Part shown: positions 21,346 to 33,520 of the stretch, piece by piece | How the letters are laid out: each line of letters begins with the position of its first letter | Numbering within the stretch: the first letter of the stretch is position 1 | From: Pontederia crassipes | Lineage: Eukaryota; Streptophyta; Magnoliopsida; Commelinales; Pontederiaceae | Length of the DNA stretch: 64,000 nt | NCBI GenBank assembly: GCA_030549335.1 | Contig: CM060188.1 | Span: 18,851,501 to 18,915,500 of the forward strand | Direction of reading: 5' to 3' | Notes under the pieces: model-generated | What the model was told of the DNA's origin: nothing | What the model saw: the letters and a program-made list of their open reading frames with translations, nothing else | The model's database searches: none | Made by a program: the position numbers and the translations under genes

Positions 21346-24300
21346 CAGGCAACAACAGCAATAACAGAACCCAAGACCCCCTCAGCAGGCGCCAAGGCGC
21401 CCAGCCCAGCAGCAGAAGCAACAGCCTCCCAGAGCCCCTCAAGCACCATCCGCACAAGGTGAGTGGGTCTTATGCAATACCTGTGACATGACTCATGCTG
21501 GGGAATGTCGCATGAAGACTAGAGCATGTTAATATTGCGGTGGAATGTGCCACATTGTAGTAAACTGTTCAAGACGTGGACAACAACAATTAGTGCAAGG
21601 AAGACTCTTTAATTTAGAAGAGGATGCTCCACAGAATGACGTTGAAGTCATTCGAGGTACGTTATTCGTAGTTGATTTACTCACTACAGTATTGTTCGAT
21701 TTCGGTGCCTACCACTCATTTATATATGAAGAATGTGTTAATACATTAGGGTTAACTGCAATGAACTTAGAGCATAAGATGAATATCTTGACCCCACAAG
21801 GAACTCTGACTACCACAAAATATCTCCCTAATGTACTCATAGAGATAGAGAAAAAGAACTTTTCTGCAAATCTTATCATTATCCCTATGGAAGATTATGA
21901 TATAATTTTGGGTATGAATTGACTAACCTCCCGTGCTTCTATCCTGTGCAAGCAAAAAAAGGTGATTATAAGTACACATAGTACATATAAAGTTATTGTC
22001 AGAGGCATTGCACAGAAAAAAATAAAAAATCATAGTGTCTGCCATGAAGGCACATAAACTGCTCCAAAAGAGGTGTAGAGGTTATCTGACAAGTGTTACT
22101 AATAGAGTCAGCCAAGACCTCTCAAGACATAGAAGTTGTAAGAGAATTTCCTAATGTATTCCCTGATGACGTTAGTGGTCTACCGCTCAGAAGGGAGATA
22201 GACTTCCATATCGAAGTGGCACCCGGCACAACACCGATCTCTAAAGCTCCATACCGCATGGCCCCAACAGAGATGAAGGAATTAAAAAATCAGATTCAAG
22301 AACTATTAGACAAAGGTTTCATCAGACCTAGCATTTCACAATGGGGTGCACCCGTCCTCTTCGTCAAGAAGAAGGACGGATCGCTAAGACTTTGTATCGA
22401 CTACAGAATGTTGAACAAAATCACAATAAAGAACAAGTACCCGCTTTCTCGCATCGATGACTTATTGGATCAGTTGTCCAAAGCAAATGTGTTCTCCAAG
22501 ATTGATCTGAGGAGCGAATATCATCAGCTAAGGGTAGCAGAAGAAGACATTTCAAAGACAGCATTCCGATCAAGATATGGACATTACGAGTTTCTTGTAA
22601 TGCCGTTCGGGTTAACAAATTCTCCGGCAGCATTCATGGACCTCATGAATCGAACTTTCCACGAACATCTGGACAAGTTCGTAATTGTCTTCGTCGACAA
22701 TATCCTCATCTACTCGCCAAGCATAGAGCAACATAGGGAACATATGAGTATAATATTGGAGACTTTCCGAGCAAAGAAATTGTATGCAAAGTTTTTCAAA
22801 TGTGAATTCTGGCTACAACAGATGATGTTTCTTGGCCACATCGTCTCCAAAGATGGAATTGCAGTGGATCCAGCGAAGGTAGAAGCAGTATCCAACTGGA
22901 CTCAACCATAGAATGTCTCTGAGATCAGGAGCTTCCTTGGTCTAGCAGACTACTACAGACGCTTCATCAATGATTTTTCAGAATAGCATTACCATTGACC
23001 AAGCTTACAAAAAAAGGGGAAAAGTTTATCTAGTTGCCCAAGTGTGAAGAAAGTTTTCAAAAATTAAAGAAGTGACTAACTTTAGCATCAATCCTGACGT
23101 TACCATCGGGCAACGGTGGTTACGTAGTTTACAGTGATGCTAGTGGTATAGCATTGGGGTGCGTAGTGATGCAACATGGAAAGGTAGTGGTATACGCATC
23201 CAGACAGCTGAAGAAATATGAAGTCAATTATCCAACTCACGACCTCGAATTGGCAGCAGTAGTGTTTGCCCTCAAACTTTGGCGCCATTACCTATATGGA
23301 GAAGAATTTATGGTCTACACTGACCACAAGATCTTGAAGTACGTCTTCACACAAAAGGATCTAAATATGCACAAAAAATGATGGATGAAATTTTTAAAGG
23401 ACTATGAGTTCTCTATTAATTACCATCTAGGTAAAGTAAACTAAGTGGCAGATGCACTTAGTCGAAAGTGGGAAGGATCTGTAATCTTCATGCACCTTCG
23501 ACAATTTGAAATGATGGAAGAACTTTTCAAATGGACACCAAGGGTAAGACATGACGGGTCACTGATGATGATGCAGCGTATAGTACCAGACGTGATCGAG
23601 AGAATCATTGAAGCACAAGTAGAAGGCTCAGACTCTCAGATTATGATGATAAAGACTAGTCTTGAAACTATAAATTTTAAGATCTCTTCAGATGGTGACA
23701 GCAGGTACCGTGATCGTTTATGGGTACCGAATAACCCTTAACTCTGAAGGTAAGTGCTAGATGAATGCCACAAGTCAAAGTTTGTAATCCACCCGGAAAG
23801 CACAAAAATGTACAAGGATGTGCAGAGAAATTTTTGGTGGACAAATATGAAGAAGGAGATCGCAGAATATATCTTCAAATGCATAGTGTGCCAACAGGTC
23901 AAGGTGGAACACCAGAAATTCCAAGGAACTTTAAAGAGTCTTGGCATCCACAGTAGAAGTGGGAAAAGATATCAATGACCTTCATCACTGATTTACCCCG
24001 GACTCAGAAGGGGCATGATGCCATTTGGGTGATAGTGGACCGACTCACTAAATCGGCTCACTTCCTACCTATTAAGGTAAAACAATCTCTTAAAAGTCTA
24101 ATGAATCTATATGTGCAGGAGATTGTTAAACTACATGGGATTCCATCAGTCATTGTGTCTGATAAAAATCCCAGATTCACCTCAAGAATTTGGAAGAGCC
24201 TCTAGAATGCTTTTGGACTATGCTTCGTTACAGTACGACCTTCTATCCACAGACCGACGGTCAATCAGAGAGGACAATTCAGACATTGGAGGATATGCTG

Positions 24301-24970
24301 AGAACATGCGCACTGAATTGGCACGGTAGCTGGGAAAAACACTTACTTCTTATTGAGTTCCCTTATAATAACAACTTCCATGCTAGCATAGAGATGTCCC
24401 CATTTGAGGCATTGTATGGTCGATCATGTCGTTCCGCAGCATGTTGGGGCGAAGTTGGCGAAAGAAAGATCTTGAGTGTAGAATTATAGAAGCAGATCTA
24501 ATAGTACACAGACAGAGTTAAATTGATAAAAAAGAGGATGAAATCTGCTCAAGATCATCAAAAAGCCTATGCAGATAAAAAACGTCGGGAGCATACATTC
24601 AAGGCAGGAGATCAAGTCTTACTTAAGGTTTTCCCCACCAAGGGAATGATGCGTTTTAGTAAACGTGGGAAATTGAGCCCAAGGTATGTAGGCCCTTTTG
24701 AGATATTAGACATGATTGGAGACTTAGCATGCAGGTTGGTCCTACCTCCGGCATATGCCAGAGTACACAATGTTTTTCACATTTCACTACTTCGAATGTA
24801 TAAGCATGACTACGCCAACGTGATCCAAATTGAAAAACCAAACCTCAAGGAGGATCTGACATATGGAGAACAACCCACAGAGATACTAGAATAACACCAA
24901 TATGGAAAGAAGAAGATATCACTAGTTAAAGTAGCACGGAAGCACTATCAAGGAAAAGAGGCAACCTGAG
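21346..24970 (+). pseudogene. Tekay gag-end/pol fossil (zinc knuckle, PR, RT, RNase H, integrase, chromodomain-like tail)
   Basis: Parts in order on the plus strand: Pro/Gln-rich end of gag and a CCHC-type zinc knuckle (about 21,346-21,580); aspartic protease (about 21,600-21,920); reverse transcriptase (22,090-22,990), recognisable from [34 protein letters not shown] and [19 protein letters not shown]; RNase H (about 23,100-23,460); integrase with an HHCC-type region (about 23,750-23,960) and core (23,975-24,490); and a C-terminal region ending in a chromodomain-like segment (about 24,520-24,990). The domain order and RT sequence identify the Tekay/Del chromovirus lineage. It is broken, with roughly eight to ten breaks. 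Confidence 0.85.
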
Positions 24971-25050
24971 AAGTAGAATCGGAAATGCGTGAGAAGCTTC
25001 CTGAACTATTCGGTAAGTCATAACTCTTATCTAAATTCGAAGACGAATTT

Positions 25051-25063
25051 TCTTTTAAGGGGG
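25051..25063 (+). promoter_or_regulatory. Polypurine tract of the Tekay element
   Basis: TCTTTTAAGGGGG lies a few bases before the right LTR. The same sequence style (TCTTTTAAGGAGG) precedes the LTR at 54,410. Confidence 0.6.
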
Positions 25064-25069
25064 TAATAA

Positions 25070-27571
25070 TGTAACGTCTACAATCTTCATAAGGCAATTA
25101 ACGGAAAATCAATAAGGAAATCACATTAAAGAATTGAAAATCAATGCAATTAATGAAGAAATCAGAATTTGAAATGAATTCAAAAAAAGGAAGTGCAATG
25201 ATGGAAACGGCCGACCAGGGGAGGGAATCCCTCCCCTAATCGCGCCCCACGATCGGCCGGCCCTGGCCGTCCGATGCTATAAAAGGGGCGAGAGGGAACG
25301 CCCTCACCCCCTTTGGACTCCCTCCTGCCGGCCGCCACTCTCCCTTTCGTTCTCTTCTTCTTCTTTCGCTGCACCGATGACCGACGCCAGGCGGAAGAAC
25401 AGAGGCGACATACCTCAACGATCGACGACCCTCGATGCACGGCGACCCTCCTTCGACGTTCACAAGGACTCGGCACACTCTCCCCTTTGGCTAGGAATGA
25501 CTGAAGACCGGCCGTACGTCGACAGAAACGCCGGTGACCGAAACGACCAAGGCGAAGGTACCTTAGCGTTTTAAATCCCTAGACGAAGAAATATGGATTG
25601 TTAAATGCATAAATCTAGTTCATCATGATAATGAGATGATTATCTACATTTTTCGCATTCACGTTGTGATGATTTGATGGTCGGAGGAGAAGAAGTCTGG
25701 CGGCCATGTTTTATCACACAAGAATCGGTCGATCGATTTTTGGAACGATCGACCGGTCCGCGCAAAGAACTCGCACGAGTTCCTATTGATCGGTCGATCG
25801 GCCTCACCATGGCGGTCGACCGATCTATCTATCCACGAACAAATCTAATTTCACGATCGGCCGACCGAACATCTGATCCGTCGATCGATCCGACGCGCAA
25901 AGCGTATCCTCACGGCCTTACAACCGATCGACCGATCACCAGTACGATTGATCGATCCTACGCGCAGTGCGCATTTTGTAAATCTTGCAACCGATCGATC
26001 GATCGCCAGAACGGTCGACCAATCTAGTAGAGTAATCGGTCGACCGGCCTACGTATGTGGCCGACCAATCCATAAACACCTCACAAAGAACACGACCGAC
26101 CGATCCAAGAGTATCGGTCGACTGATGCTAGAGAACGATCGAGCGGCCCACCAGGAACGGTCGACCGGTTCGGTTAGATCAGCCGGGTTAGACCATTCAG
26201 TTCAGTCAAACCCTTCGGTTTGAATCCACTAGATTGATCTGCTCATAAATTCTAAATCTGATACTCTAACCAATTCACCTATATTGGCTGAGTCATATTA
26301 TACCGACATTAACGTCCAATTGGGCCTTGATTCATAGATTACATGATAAGCAAAGATAAATACACGGGATTATTATGTGTCACCCCATTGTATAGACCAA
26401 GGATTACAGTACAGTATAGAGAGAGGCATGTAGTTAGCTGAGGAGATAATGAAGCTACTTGTCTTTGATGACCATTGTTCCTGAGATTTCAGGTCTTCTC
26501 CCACCTGTATTTCGAATGAAGGGTGATGCATTGGTCACACTCCTTCCTCCAAAGAACATAATATTGAGTCAGAGGGACATGTAGCTAACTGAGGAGACAG
26601 TGAACCTACAGGTTCTTAAATTATCACTATTTCTGGGGTGCAAGTCCTCTCCCACCTGCATTTCAAATTGGGTGACGCATTGTCACACTCATTTCCCTTT
26701 ATGTATTTATTGGCTTTACAGATTCAGGGAGGCACCTTTAAAATTCCAACTTAATAAAGTCGAGCTCGCATAGGATAACTAACTTTAAGGACAGTATAGT
26801 AATATAAAAAATGTAGTGCAACTCACAGTAAATCAATGTAAAACAGAGTATTGTAAAGTAAAGCATAGAGCATGATAAAATAAAGTATGGTATAGTATAG
26901 AATATGGTACAGTAAAGCATGAAATATGGTATGGTAAAGATAATGTAGAGTAAAGACAAAGTATAGCCATAGTAAAGAACAAAGCACATATATTGATATT
27001 GTCAAAAAATGATGTATTGATCCCTTATAGTTAATGCACAAAAATCAGAGTATAGTATTGTTCATTATTTATATATTAGTTATATGATTATCATGGATCC
27101 TTATTTCACCGTCTATTTTGCTATTGTACTGAGCTTTTTGTTCACGGGTATTCGATTCTCCTGCAATGAGATTTTGCATGTGAGAATGCTAATTGACGAG
27201 GTGTTAGAGGACACAGAGCTTGGAGAGTGTTGCACATGACATAAAAATATTGCTACAAGCCCAACAAAGTTTCATTAAGTTTTTAGCATGTTTTCTTCCA
27301 TTGAAAGAACTCATGATCTTCCGCTTATCGAACTTCTTAAAGTTACTATCTTTTCTTATCTTGTTATAGACTATATTAATTATCAATGACTCTTGACATT
27401 CCACCGTTTGAACTTCCACATTAAAGTCTTTGATTATATTTTCTATGATATTGATGTCACGTATGTCATTTTATTGAATGATCATGGTCAATAGTGTAGA
27501 AGGCAATGTAACGCTCATGGAGTCAACCTGACTGTCTACGTGATAGGAGGAGCGATTTTGTGGGCGTTACA
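25070..27571 (+). repeat. Right LTR of the Tekay element
   Basis: It starts TGTAACG and ends CGTTACA. A TATAAAA box lies at 25,278-25,284 in a GC-rich context. An array of GATCGGTCGACCGATC-like palindromes lies at about 25,725-26,175. A GTAAAGCA short-repeat stretch lies at about 26,780-26,980. Confidence 0.85.
25278..25284 (+). promoter_or_regulatory. LTR TATA box
   Basis: TATAAAA followed by GGGGCGAGAGG, about 210 bases into the LTR. This is the usual distance for a plant gypsy core promoter. Confidence 0.6.
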
Positions 27572-28175
27572 TGTGTTCTACACATATGAGTGTTGATTTT
27601 TAGGAAGATGAGCTAAGATGATGAATCATTTTCTTTTTTTTATAATCAGTCATCGAGTATGTGAAAAGTGACGTCGATTGTTCAATTCTCGTACGATTTT
27701 ATGCTACAGTATACGATTTTGTACTAAAGTACACTTATTATTATAGATTGAAAAATCTATCATAAAAATTCAATTAATCTAATAAGATTATTTGGGATCG
27801 TGTACGTTGATAAATGAGGAGGACAGTTTTGAACGTGTCGTGCACGCAGTAAATGATCTACGGTATGATATAAAATCGTACTATTGGACGTCCACAATTA
27901 AATCAACACCGCAATTTATTTATTTTTTTGCCTAACAGGTGCACCGTGCACGATTCATTCATCAATTTGCAAATATTGCTACTATTATCATGCAACGTGA
28001 AAAGCGTATCAGGAATATCTTATAACTATTTCTTTTGTACGCATCAAATTTTATGCAATTAAGAAGTCATGTATTTTCTTGAATAATGATCTGAATATTT
28101 TATTGTGGCAATGTTCCGGGAAACTATGGATTTTTCGAAGGGGGTCCCTAAAAATTCTACTACTACTACTACTAC

Positions 28176-28227
<52 letters not shown>

Positions 28228-29490
28228 TCTCCACATGATGACGTTTGTATTGTATGTTCTCTCGCTTTTTTACCACATCGACTACTTGTGATAACAATGG
28301 ATTACCTAATCGAGACCCAATAATTAATTTTCTATAGCTCTAACAATAAAATTTCCCTTATAATCTCTATTACACATTATGTGTGTATCCATTTTTTTTA
28401 AAAAATCGTAAATTTGATCAAAATTATTTTTTTGTTCTAACCAATGGATTCAATCCGATTGATAATACTCTTCACCCAAATAACTTATTATTGAAGTTAA
28501 TAACTTTTTATCCATAAATGCAATGAGTTCCGCAAGAACTAACCCTAACGAAATGCTTTCTTATTTAATAAGAAACGAAGAATTATTGCACGGACGGCAT
28601 AAATTCGATCACGGGCCGCTTGATATTGGTACATGATTGAGGAAGATCGTGGAAAGGAAATAAAAGAAAGGTCATATCGAATCAAGAAAATTAAATGGCC
28701 ACAATGAACAATGGCGGACATGCCGACTGCATTATCTGTCATTGACTCATTGGGCAATATTCCATTTCCATACAAAAAAAACATTATATATATTATATGT
28801 TACATTAATTACGTGTATGTACAAAAAAGGCACTATCGTACCTCATAAACTCCAAATTGATGTGAAAGTGAAACTCATGCGAGTCATCATTTCATTTTCG
28901 GAAGACAAATGAATTTAGCCAAATTCATGTGAAACTCATGAGTTTAATGCCCCTGTTCCCACGCCATCTTCAACGTATCTAGCTACATTGCCTATTTTGG
29001 CACTACACACACTGTGGATAAATAAGTTAGTCTGAATATTATTATTTATTTATTTGTGTATAAAGAAATTTTTTTAACAATTTATCGTGTATTAATTGAT
29101 GGGGACGATCGATTGGCCGGGTTGGTTGCATGGATCAAATGAGGTGTCGTATTCAGAAGACCTCTTTTTTTTTTAATTTAGTTTATGTGAACTATGATTT
29201 TTTTTTCATTTTCATTTCTAACTCGTGACTTGTCTTTTTTTCGTTCCTCAAAATTTCTATTATTTTTTTATTTGTTAAATTACACTTTGTTTGAAAGTGA
29301 AACTAATAAATTAAAAAAAATTTAATAACTAGAGAATGTATTTTTTAAAAATTTTTATTAAGATTTAAATGACCAGATATTTCATTGAGAATTTAATTTG
29401 TTTTTGAAATGACAATGCAAATTAAAAGTTTATTGACAGGTAAAAAAAGCTAACAAAGCTAATAGAAAAAAAATCGTGAAGAGATTAAGA
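27572..29490 (+). repeat. Duplicated non-coding block, copy A, right part
   Basis: 27,800-29,490 aligns by eye with 44,525-46,413 of copy B. Shared landmarks are GATCTACGGTATGATATAAAATC, the microsatellite region, AATGAGTTCCGCAAGAACTAACCC and GCTACATTGCCTATTTTGGCAC (each only partly quoted here). 27,572-27,800 is less clear. No gene is recognised. Promoter-like or intergenic DNA is likely. Confidence 0.75.
28157..28227. repeat. Trinucleotide microsatellite (CTA)n(TTA)n
   Basis: About six CTA units run into about eighteen TTA units. The paralogous place in copy B (about 44,857-44,887) has only a few units, so the array expanded in copy A or shrank in copy B. Confidence 0.95.
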
Positions 29491-30261
29491 AAAAAATGAT
29501 AGCTCGAAATAAAAATAACTAATTTCTTCAAAAGTAAAAGATAAACCTATGACTAATTAGGTAAATACATAGAACAATCTTTTTTTTTATAAACCTTACT
29601 TTTCATAGTTTCACTTGTTTATAGTCTGTATACAAATCTATAAACGAGAGGTTTTTTTTTTTCATTGTCACCGGAGCACGTGGTGGGTCTAAATTTATTA
29701 TTATCGTGTCATTCTGAATCGCATGCCGAATTATGATAAGTAAGAATCTCAAAAGAAAAAAATTATGCATAATAAATTTTAAATATAAGATTTTTTTAAA
29801 TAAGAATAAATTGCTTATCACTTACACCGCAATAATGGAGAGCATTTTTTATCCCGAATAAAAGTGTCGAAGGTATATATTGATAAATTTATCAATATCG
29901 CATATTAAATTCACAAGGCTTGCTTGCAACATAAAAGGTAAAATGAATTAAATAAATTGCTTGCAACATAAAGTAAATTTTCGTAATAAATTTTCACAAT
30001 AAATTTTTAATTCTATCGAACTCTTTTGAAAACATCATCCATCAATAATTAATTTATTCAAAATTTCTCAAATTTAATTAAATTTAAATTTACTTTACAA
30101 TTCCATATTTATCTTCATAATAATTCTATCTCTATTCAAATTTCATCTTATCTTTCCAACTTATTCCATAATTTTCATCCATTTCAAAATTATTTAATTT
30201 TAAAATATTAAATAATGATTTTTCAGATATTAGAAATGAATATTTATTTATAAAAATCGGG
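29491..30261. other. Unassigned AT-rich sequence
   Basis: Apart from a repeated TTGCTTGCAACATAAA pair (about 29,920 and 29,957) I see no structure. There is no gene. Confidence 0.4.
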
Positions 30262-30367
30262 TCGTCAAGTGGATAAGTGTGCTGATGAGCTGTGCTGTGC
30301 CGATGAGCTGTGCTCTAGTGTGTTTAGTACTTAGTGGCGTGCAGCGAGTATTGACTTAACAAGTGCG
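30262..30367 (+). repeat. Third short copy (copy C) of the duplicated block
   Basis: About 100 bp match 7,395-7,490 and 41,685-41,770, with TGATGAGCTGTGCT and TGCAGCGAGTATTGA landmarks. A small internal repeat of GATGAGCTGTGCT is present. The match stops where the LTR element at 30,368 begins. Confidence 0.7.
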
Positions 30368-32951
30368 TGTTCCCGTGACACGAAGCGTGAAGCCTCGCGG
30401 CACCAGTGCCGCTCAACTTATAGCCCTCGGCCGCTCAGCGCCGAAAACATGGAACACATGCAGCCGCCCCGCACTGCGTAATATTGCGGAGTACCAAGTT
30501 ATCCGCCCTTAGGGCATTTATCTTGTAAGGCCGTCCTTATGAATGGCCAAGTAGGTGACGTTCCCGTAGGGTACGTCTTTTGCATCTTCAATATGTAACA
30601 AGACTCCTATACCTACGGTACACTGGGAGGAGTTCACTAGTGCCTTCCGAGGCCCAATTGTATGTTATGTTTCATCATATTTAATACAAGTAAGCTTTCC
30701 TTTAATTCTAGTGTCATGGCCTTGAGCGTGGGGTGGCAACCCACATCGGTGTCCCTTCGTGGCGTCCCGTGGTCCCTTCGTCGCCCCTTCGGACTTTAAG
30801 CGCCAAGCGCCTACGTTAGTGCCGCAACGCGCTAATGCCACGGTCTCGTGACGAGTAGTCCAACACTCTAGTCATGTCCGTGATTGAATGCCTATAAGAG
30901 CGACTCTCGGCAAAGTCGTCTCGACCATAAAACTTCCGCTGCAAACTCAAAACAGGCTTGGCTAGGTGCCTATCCGCCCAGTCGCCGCACGTGGTCTAGT
31001 GTCCGAGAATGACTCCGTGACAAGTGGTATCAGAGCAGTTCTTTCTGCTCGGATTACCCAGCGACGATGACTCGCTTGTGTCGTCGCAACGTGCCCTGGC
31101 GTAGGAGATGTGCTTCCGCTCAAATATTCCATCACGCCCAGGCGCACTGGTACCATGATCTTTGATCGTGGACGTCAACGAGGAATGCATGGCAAGCTTC
31201 CTTGCCGCACGCCCAGTCGTGCCCCGCAGCATGTTCCTCATACACCCGTGTCGTGTCAAGGAACGTCCGTCATGCATCATGATGGCGGATTGATCGCCCC
31301 GCCTAACCGGGACGGTCATGCGTCGCTCACTCGAGCAGATCAATCACCCTAGGTATACAGTCGGGAATCCTGAAGTGTCGCGCTGCGTCAAAGAGTGGCC
31401 ATATGCTCCGCATGATGGTCTTGCGCTGCTCATATCATGAGATCGCTTACACGAGCGTCGTGTAACTCGGAGGACCCGTGTCACATTCAGGGACTGTCGG
31501 TCATGCACTATCATGGCGACCTGGCGCTGCCCGGTATTTCGTGACGTCGCATCGCATGCCCAGTCATGCAACGTGAAGTGCACAACCGCTTCACGGGAGA
31601 AGTTGGCTTAAAGACAAATATCAAGGTTCATGGTCCCCTTTCGGCCAAAGAACATCATCCCTTCGGCCAAGGAGTGCATCAATCACAAGCATCTTGTCGT
31701 GCCGCAGCATCGCCTGCCATGCCACGATGACTTTCAGGAATGGAGCAAAGCGTTGATTACTTGCAAACACTCGTGAACGAGCTGTCAGCCTTGCCTGCCT
31801 CGTCAAGTGTCGCCCCGCAAGTGGCGCGATGTCATCCATCAAGGAGAGGGACGAACCTGATACATGCCAATGCAAATCGACGCCTCAACTCAGCGACCAA
31901 TTTGGCAAATGGTCTGAGCGTCGAGCATCGGCGAACCTTGGCATGCTGCTGTCAAGCGTTCTGCCGCCAACCGAAGGAAGGAGTACCCTTTCCTTTCGGA
32001 CATCGCCTTGAGTAATCGAAGCGGCCTCCAAAGATCGCAATGCGAAAGTTTCGAAGGACACATTAGCGATGTCGTCCCTTCGAATGGAGATGGAGGTAAT
32101 GTTGGGAGCTCATGCCACGAGTTCACCAACCGCAGTCCGCTTATCTAAGCGGAGCGTCTTCACAAGCATCCGCCCGGATTAGTGAAGGCTCGGAACGGCT
32201 ACTCTTTCGTAAGGGTCAAGTCGCCCGGTGGACGAGTATGCCAAATGTGCATGATCTAGGATGACAAGCACAGTGACATTACTTTGTCCAAGGTGCGGAC
32301 GGACGAGCATCTAAGGTGCATCCTCTTCGTGAACGAGCACAACGATCTCGCCCCGTCCGTACCCCAAAGGGATTGCCAAAGCTTCAAAAGAGGTCCCAGG
32401 ATCGGAAGAAGGCATATCCCAAGAACCCTGCAAGATGTGGCAAACTCAGGATGGCGTTGCCATCGCGACAATGTAGAATATGGCAAATATACATCCCAGA
32501 CATGGGACGGAGGAATTGGCAGTTCATCAATTATGCAAGCCCTGACAAGTTGGGACTGAAGGTCAAGATCGCATTGTTCAGCATTGGCCAGATGGGCATG
32601 TTGAAGGAGGAAGTGAAAGGAATCACCGAGCACCGCCTACAGTGTTCCCAGGAGAATGAAGACCCAATGTTGGTGCTCTTCAAGCAGAGGGGTCAGAAGC
32701 TTTGGACTAGGAATGAGTTGGAACGACCGGATCGTCCAACCTCCGCTCACTAGTCGACGCTGCCAAGTCAATCAGGACAAGTGCCATACCACCAAAGCCC
32801 TTGGGCAAGGGCAATGGTGGGGGAGAGAAGCTCAAGTCGCAAGGAGGAAGCTACTTATGTCGAAGATAAAAATCGCCCATCGAAGCAGGAGAAGCAAGTC
32901 GAACCACAGGCACATGTGGGGAGACCCTCATCGTCGCTCACTATAGCGACT
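30368..32951 (+). mobile_element. LTR retroelement, 5' part (LTR, primer site, start of internal region)
   Basis: An LTR of about 655 bp (30,368-31,022), with TATAAGA at 30,893-30,899, is followed after two bases by an initiator-tRNA-Met primer site (31,025-31,036). The internal region to the gap is GC-richer. It holds a pair of similar segments (about 31,240-31,300 and 31,470-31,530) and short frames with a gag-like charged stretch (about 32,020-32,130). No catalytic domain is reached before the gap, so the superfamily is not assigned, though gypsy is likely. The visible part is broken. A diverged LTR of the same family lies at 41,955-42,546 in reverse. Confidence 0.7.
31025..31036 (+). promoter_or_regulatory. 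Primer binding site, tRNA-Met type
   Basis: TGGTATCAGAGC directly after the LTR is the classic plant initiator-methionine-tRNA primer site. Confidence 0.9.
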
Positions 32952-33451
32952 NNNNNNNNNNNNNNNNNNNNNNNNNNNNNNNNNNNNNNNNNNNNNNNNN
33001 NNNNNNNNNNNNNNNNNNNNNNNNNNNNNNNNNNNNNNNNNNNNNNNNNNNNNNNNNNNNNNNNNNNNNNNNNNNNNNNNNNNNNNNNNNNNNNNNNNNN
33101 NNNNNNNNNNNNNNNNNNNNNNNNNNNNNNNNNNNNNNNNNNNNNNNNNNNNNNNNNNNNNNNNNNNNNNNNNNNNNNNNNNNNNNNNNNNNNNNNNNNN
33201 NNNNNNNNNNNNNNNNNNNNNNNNNNNNNNNNNNNNNNNNNNNNNNNNNNNNNNNNNNNNNNNNNNNNNNNNNNNNNNNNNNNNNNNNNNNNNNNNNNNN
33301 NNNNNNNNNNNNNNNNNNNNNNNNNNNNNNNNNNNNNNNNNNNNNNNNNNNNNNNNNNNNNNNNNNNNNNNNNNNNNNNNNNNNNNNNNNNNNNNNNNNN
33401 NNNNNNNNNNNNNNNNNNNNNNNNNNNNNNNNNNNNNNNNNNNNNNNNNNN
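32952..33451. other. Assembly gap of exactly 500 N
   Basis: A run of exactly 500 unknown bases is a conventional placeholder, so the true distance is unknown. It separates the LTR element from a GA microsatellite, both of which are hard to assemble. Confidence 0.98.

Positions 33452-33517
<66 letters not shown>
33452..33517. repeat. (GA)n microsatellite at the gap edge
   Basis: At least 33 pure GA units touch the gap, so the array may be longer. Confidence 0.97.

Positions 33518-33520
<3 letters not shown>

Larger units (their letters stand above)
8671..27571 (+). mobile_element. Old Ty3/gypsy element, Tekay (Del) chromovirus lineage, with nested insertion
   Basis: The element begins TGTAACG and ends CGTTACA. 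It is flanked by AGTGT (8,666-8,670) and TGTGT (27,572-27,576), a 5-bp duplication matching at four positions. It holds a left LTR, gag-derived stretches on the minus strand on both sides of the nested Athila-type element, pol on the plus strand and a right LTR. The reverse transcriptase and chromodomain-like tail are of Tekay type. Where the LTRs align they differ by roughly 5-10% by eye, suggesting an age of a few million years. It is broken many times over and internally rearranged. It interrupts block copy A. Confidence 0.85.

Noticed and set aside
31025-31036. TGGTATCAGAGC as part of a tRNA gene
   Set aside because: Its place two bases after an LTR end identifies it as a primer binding site. 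No cloverleaf can be drawn around it.
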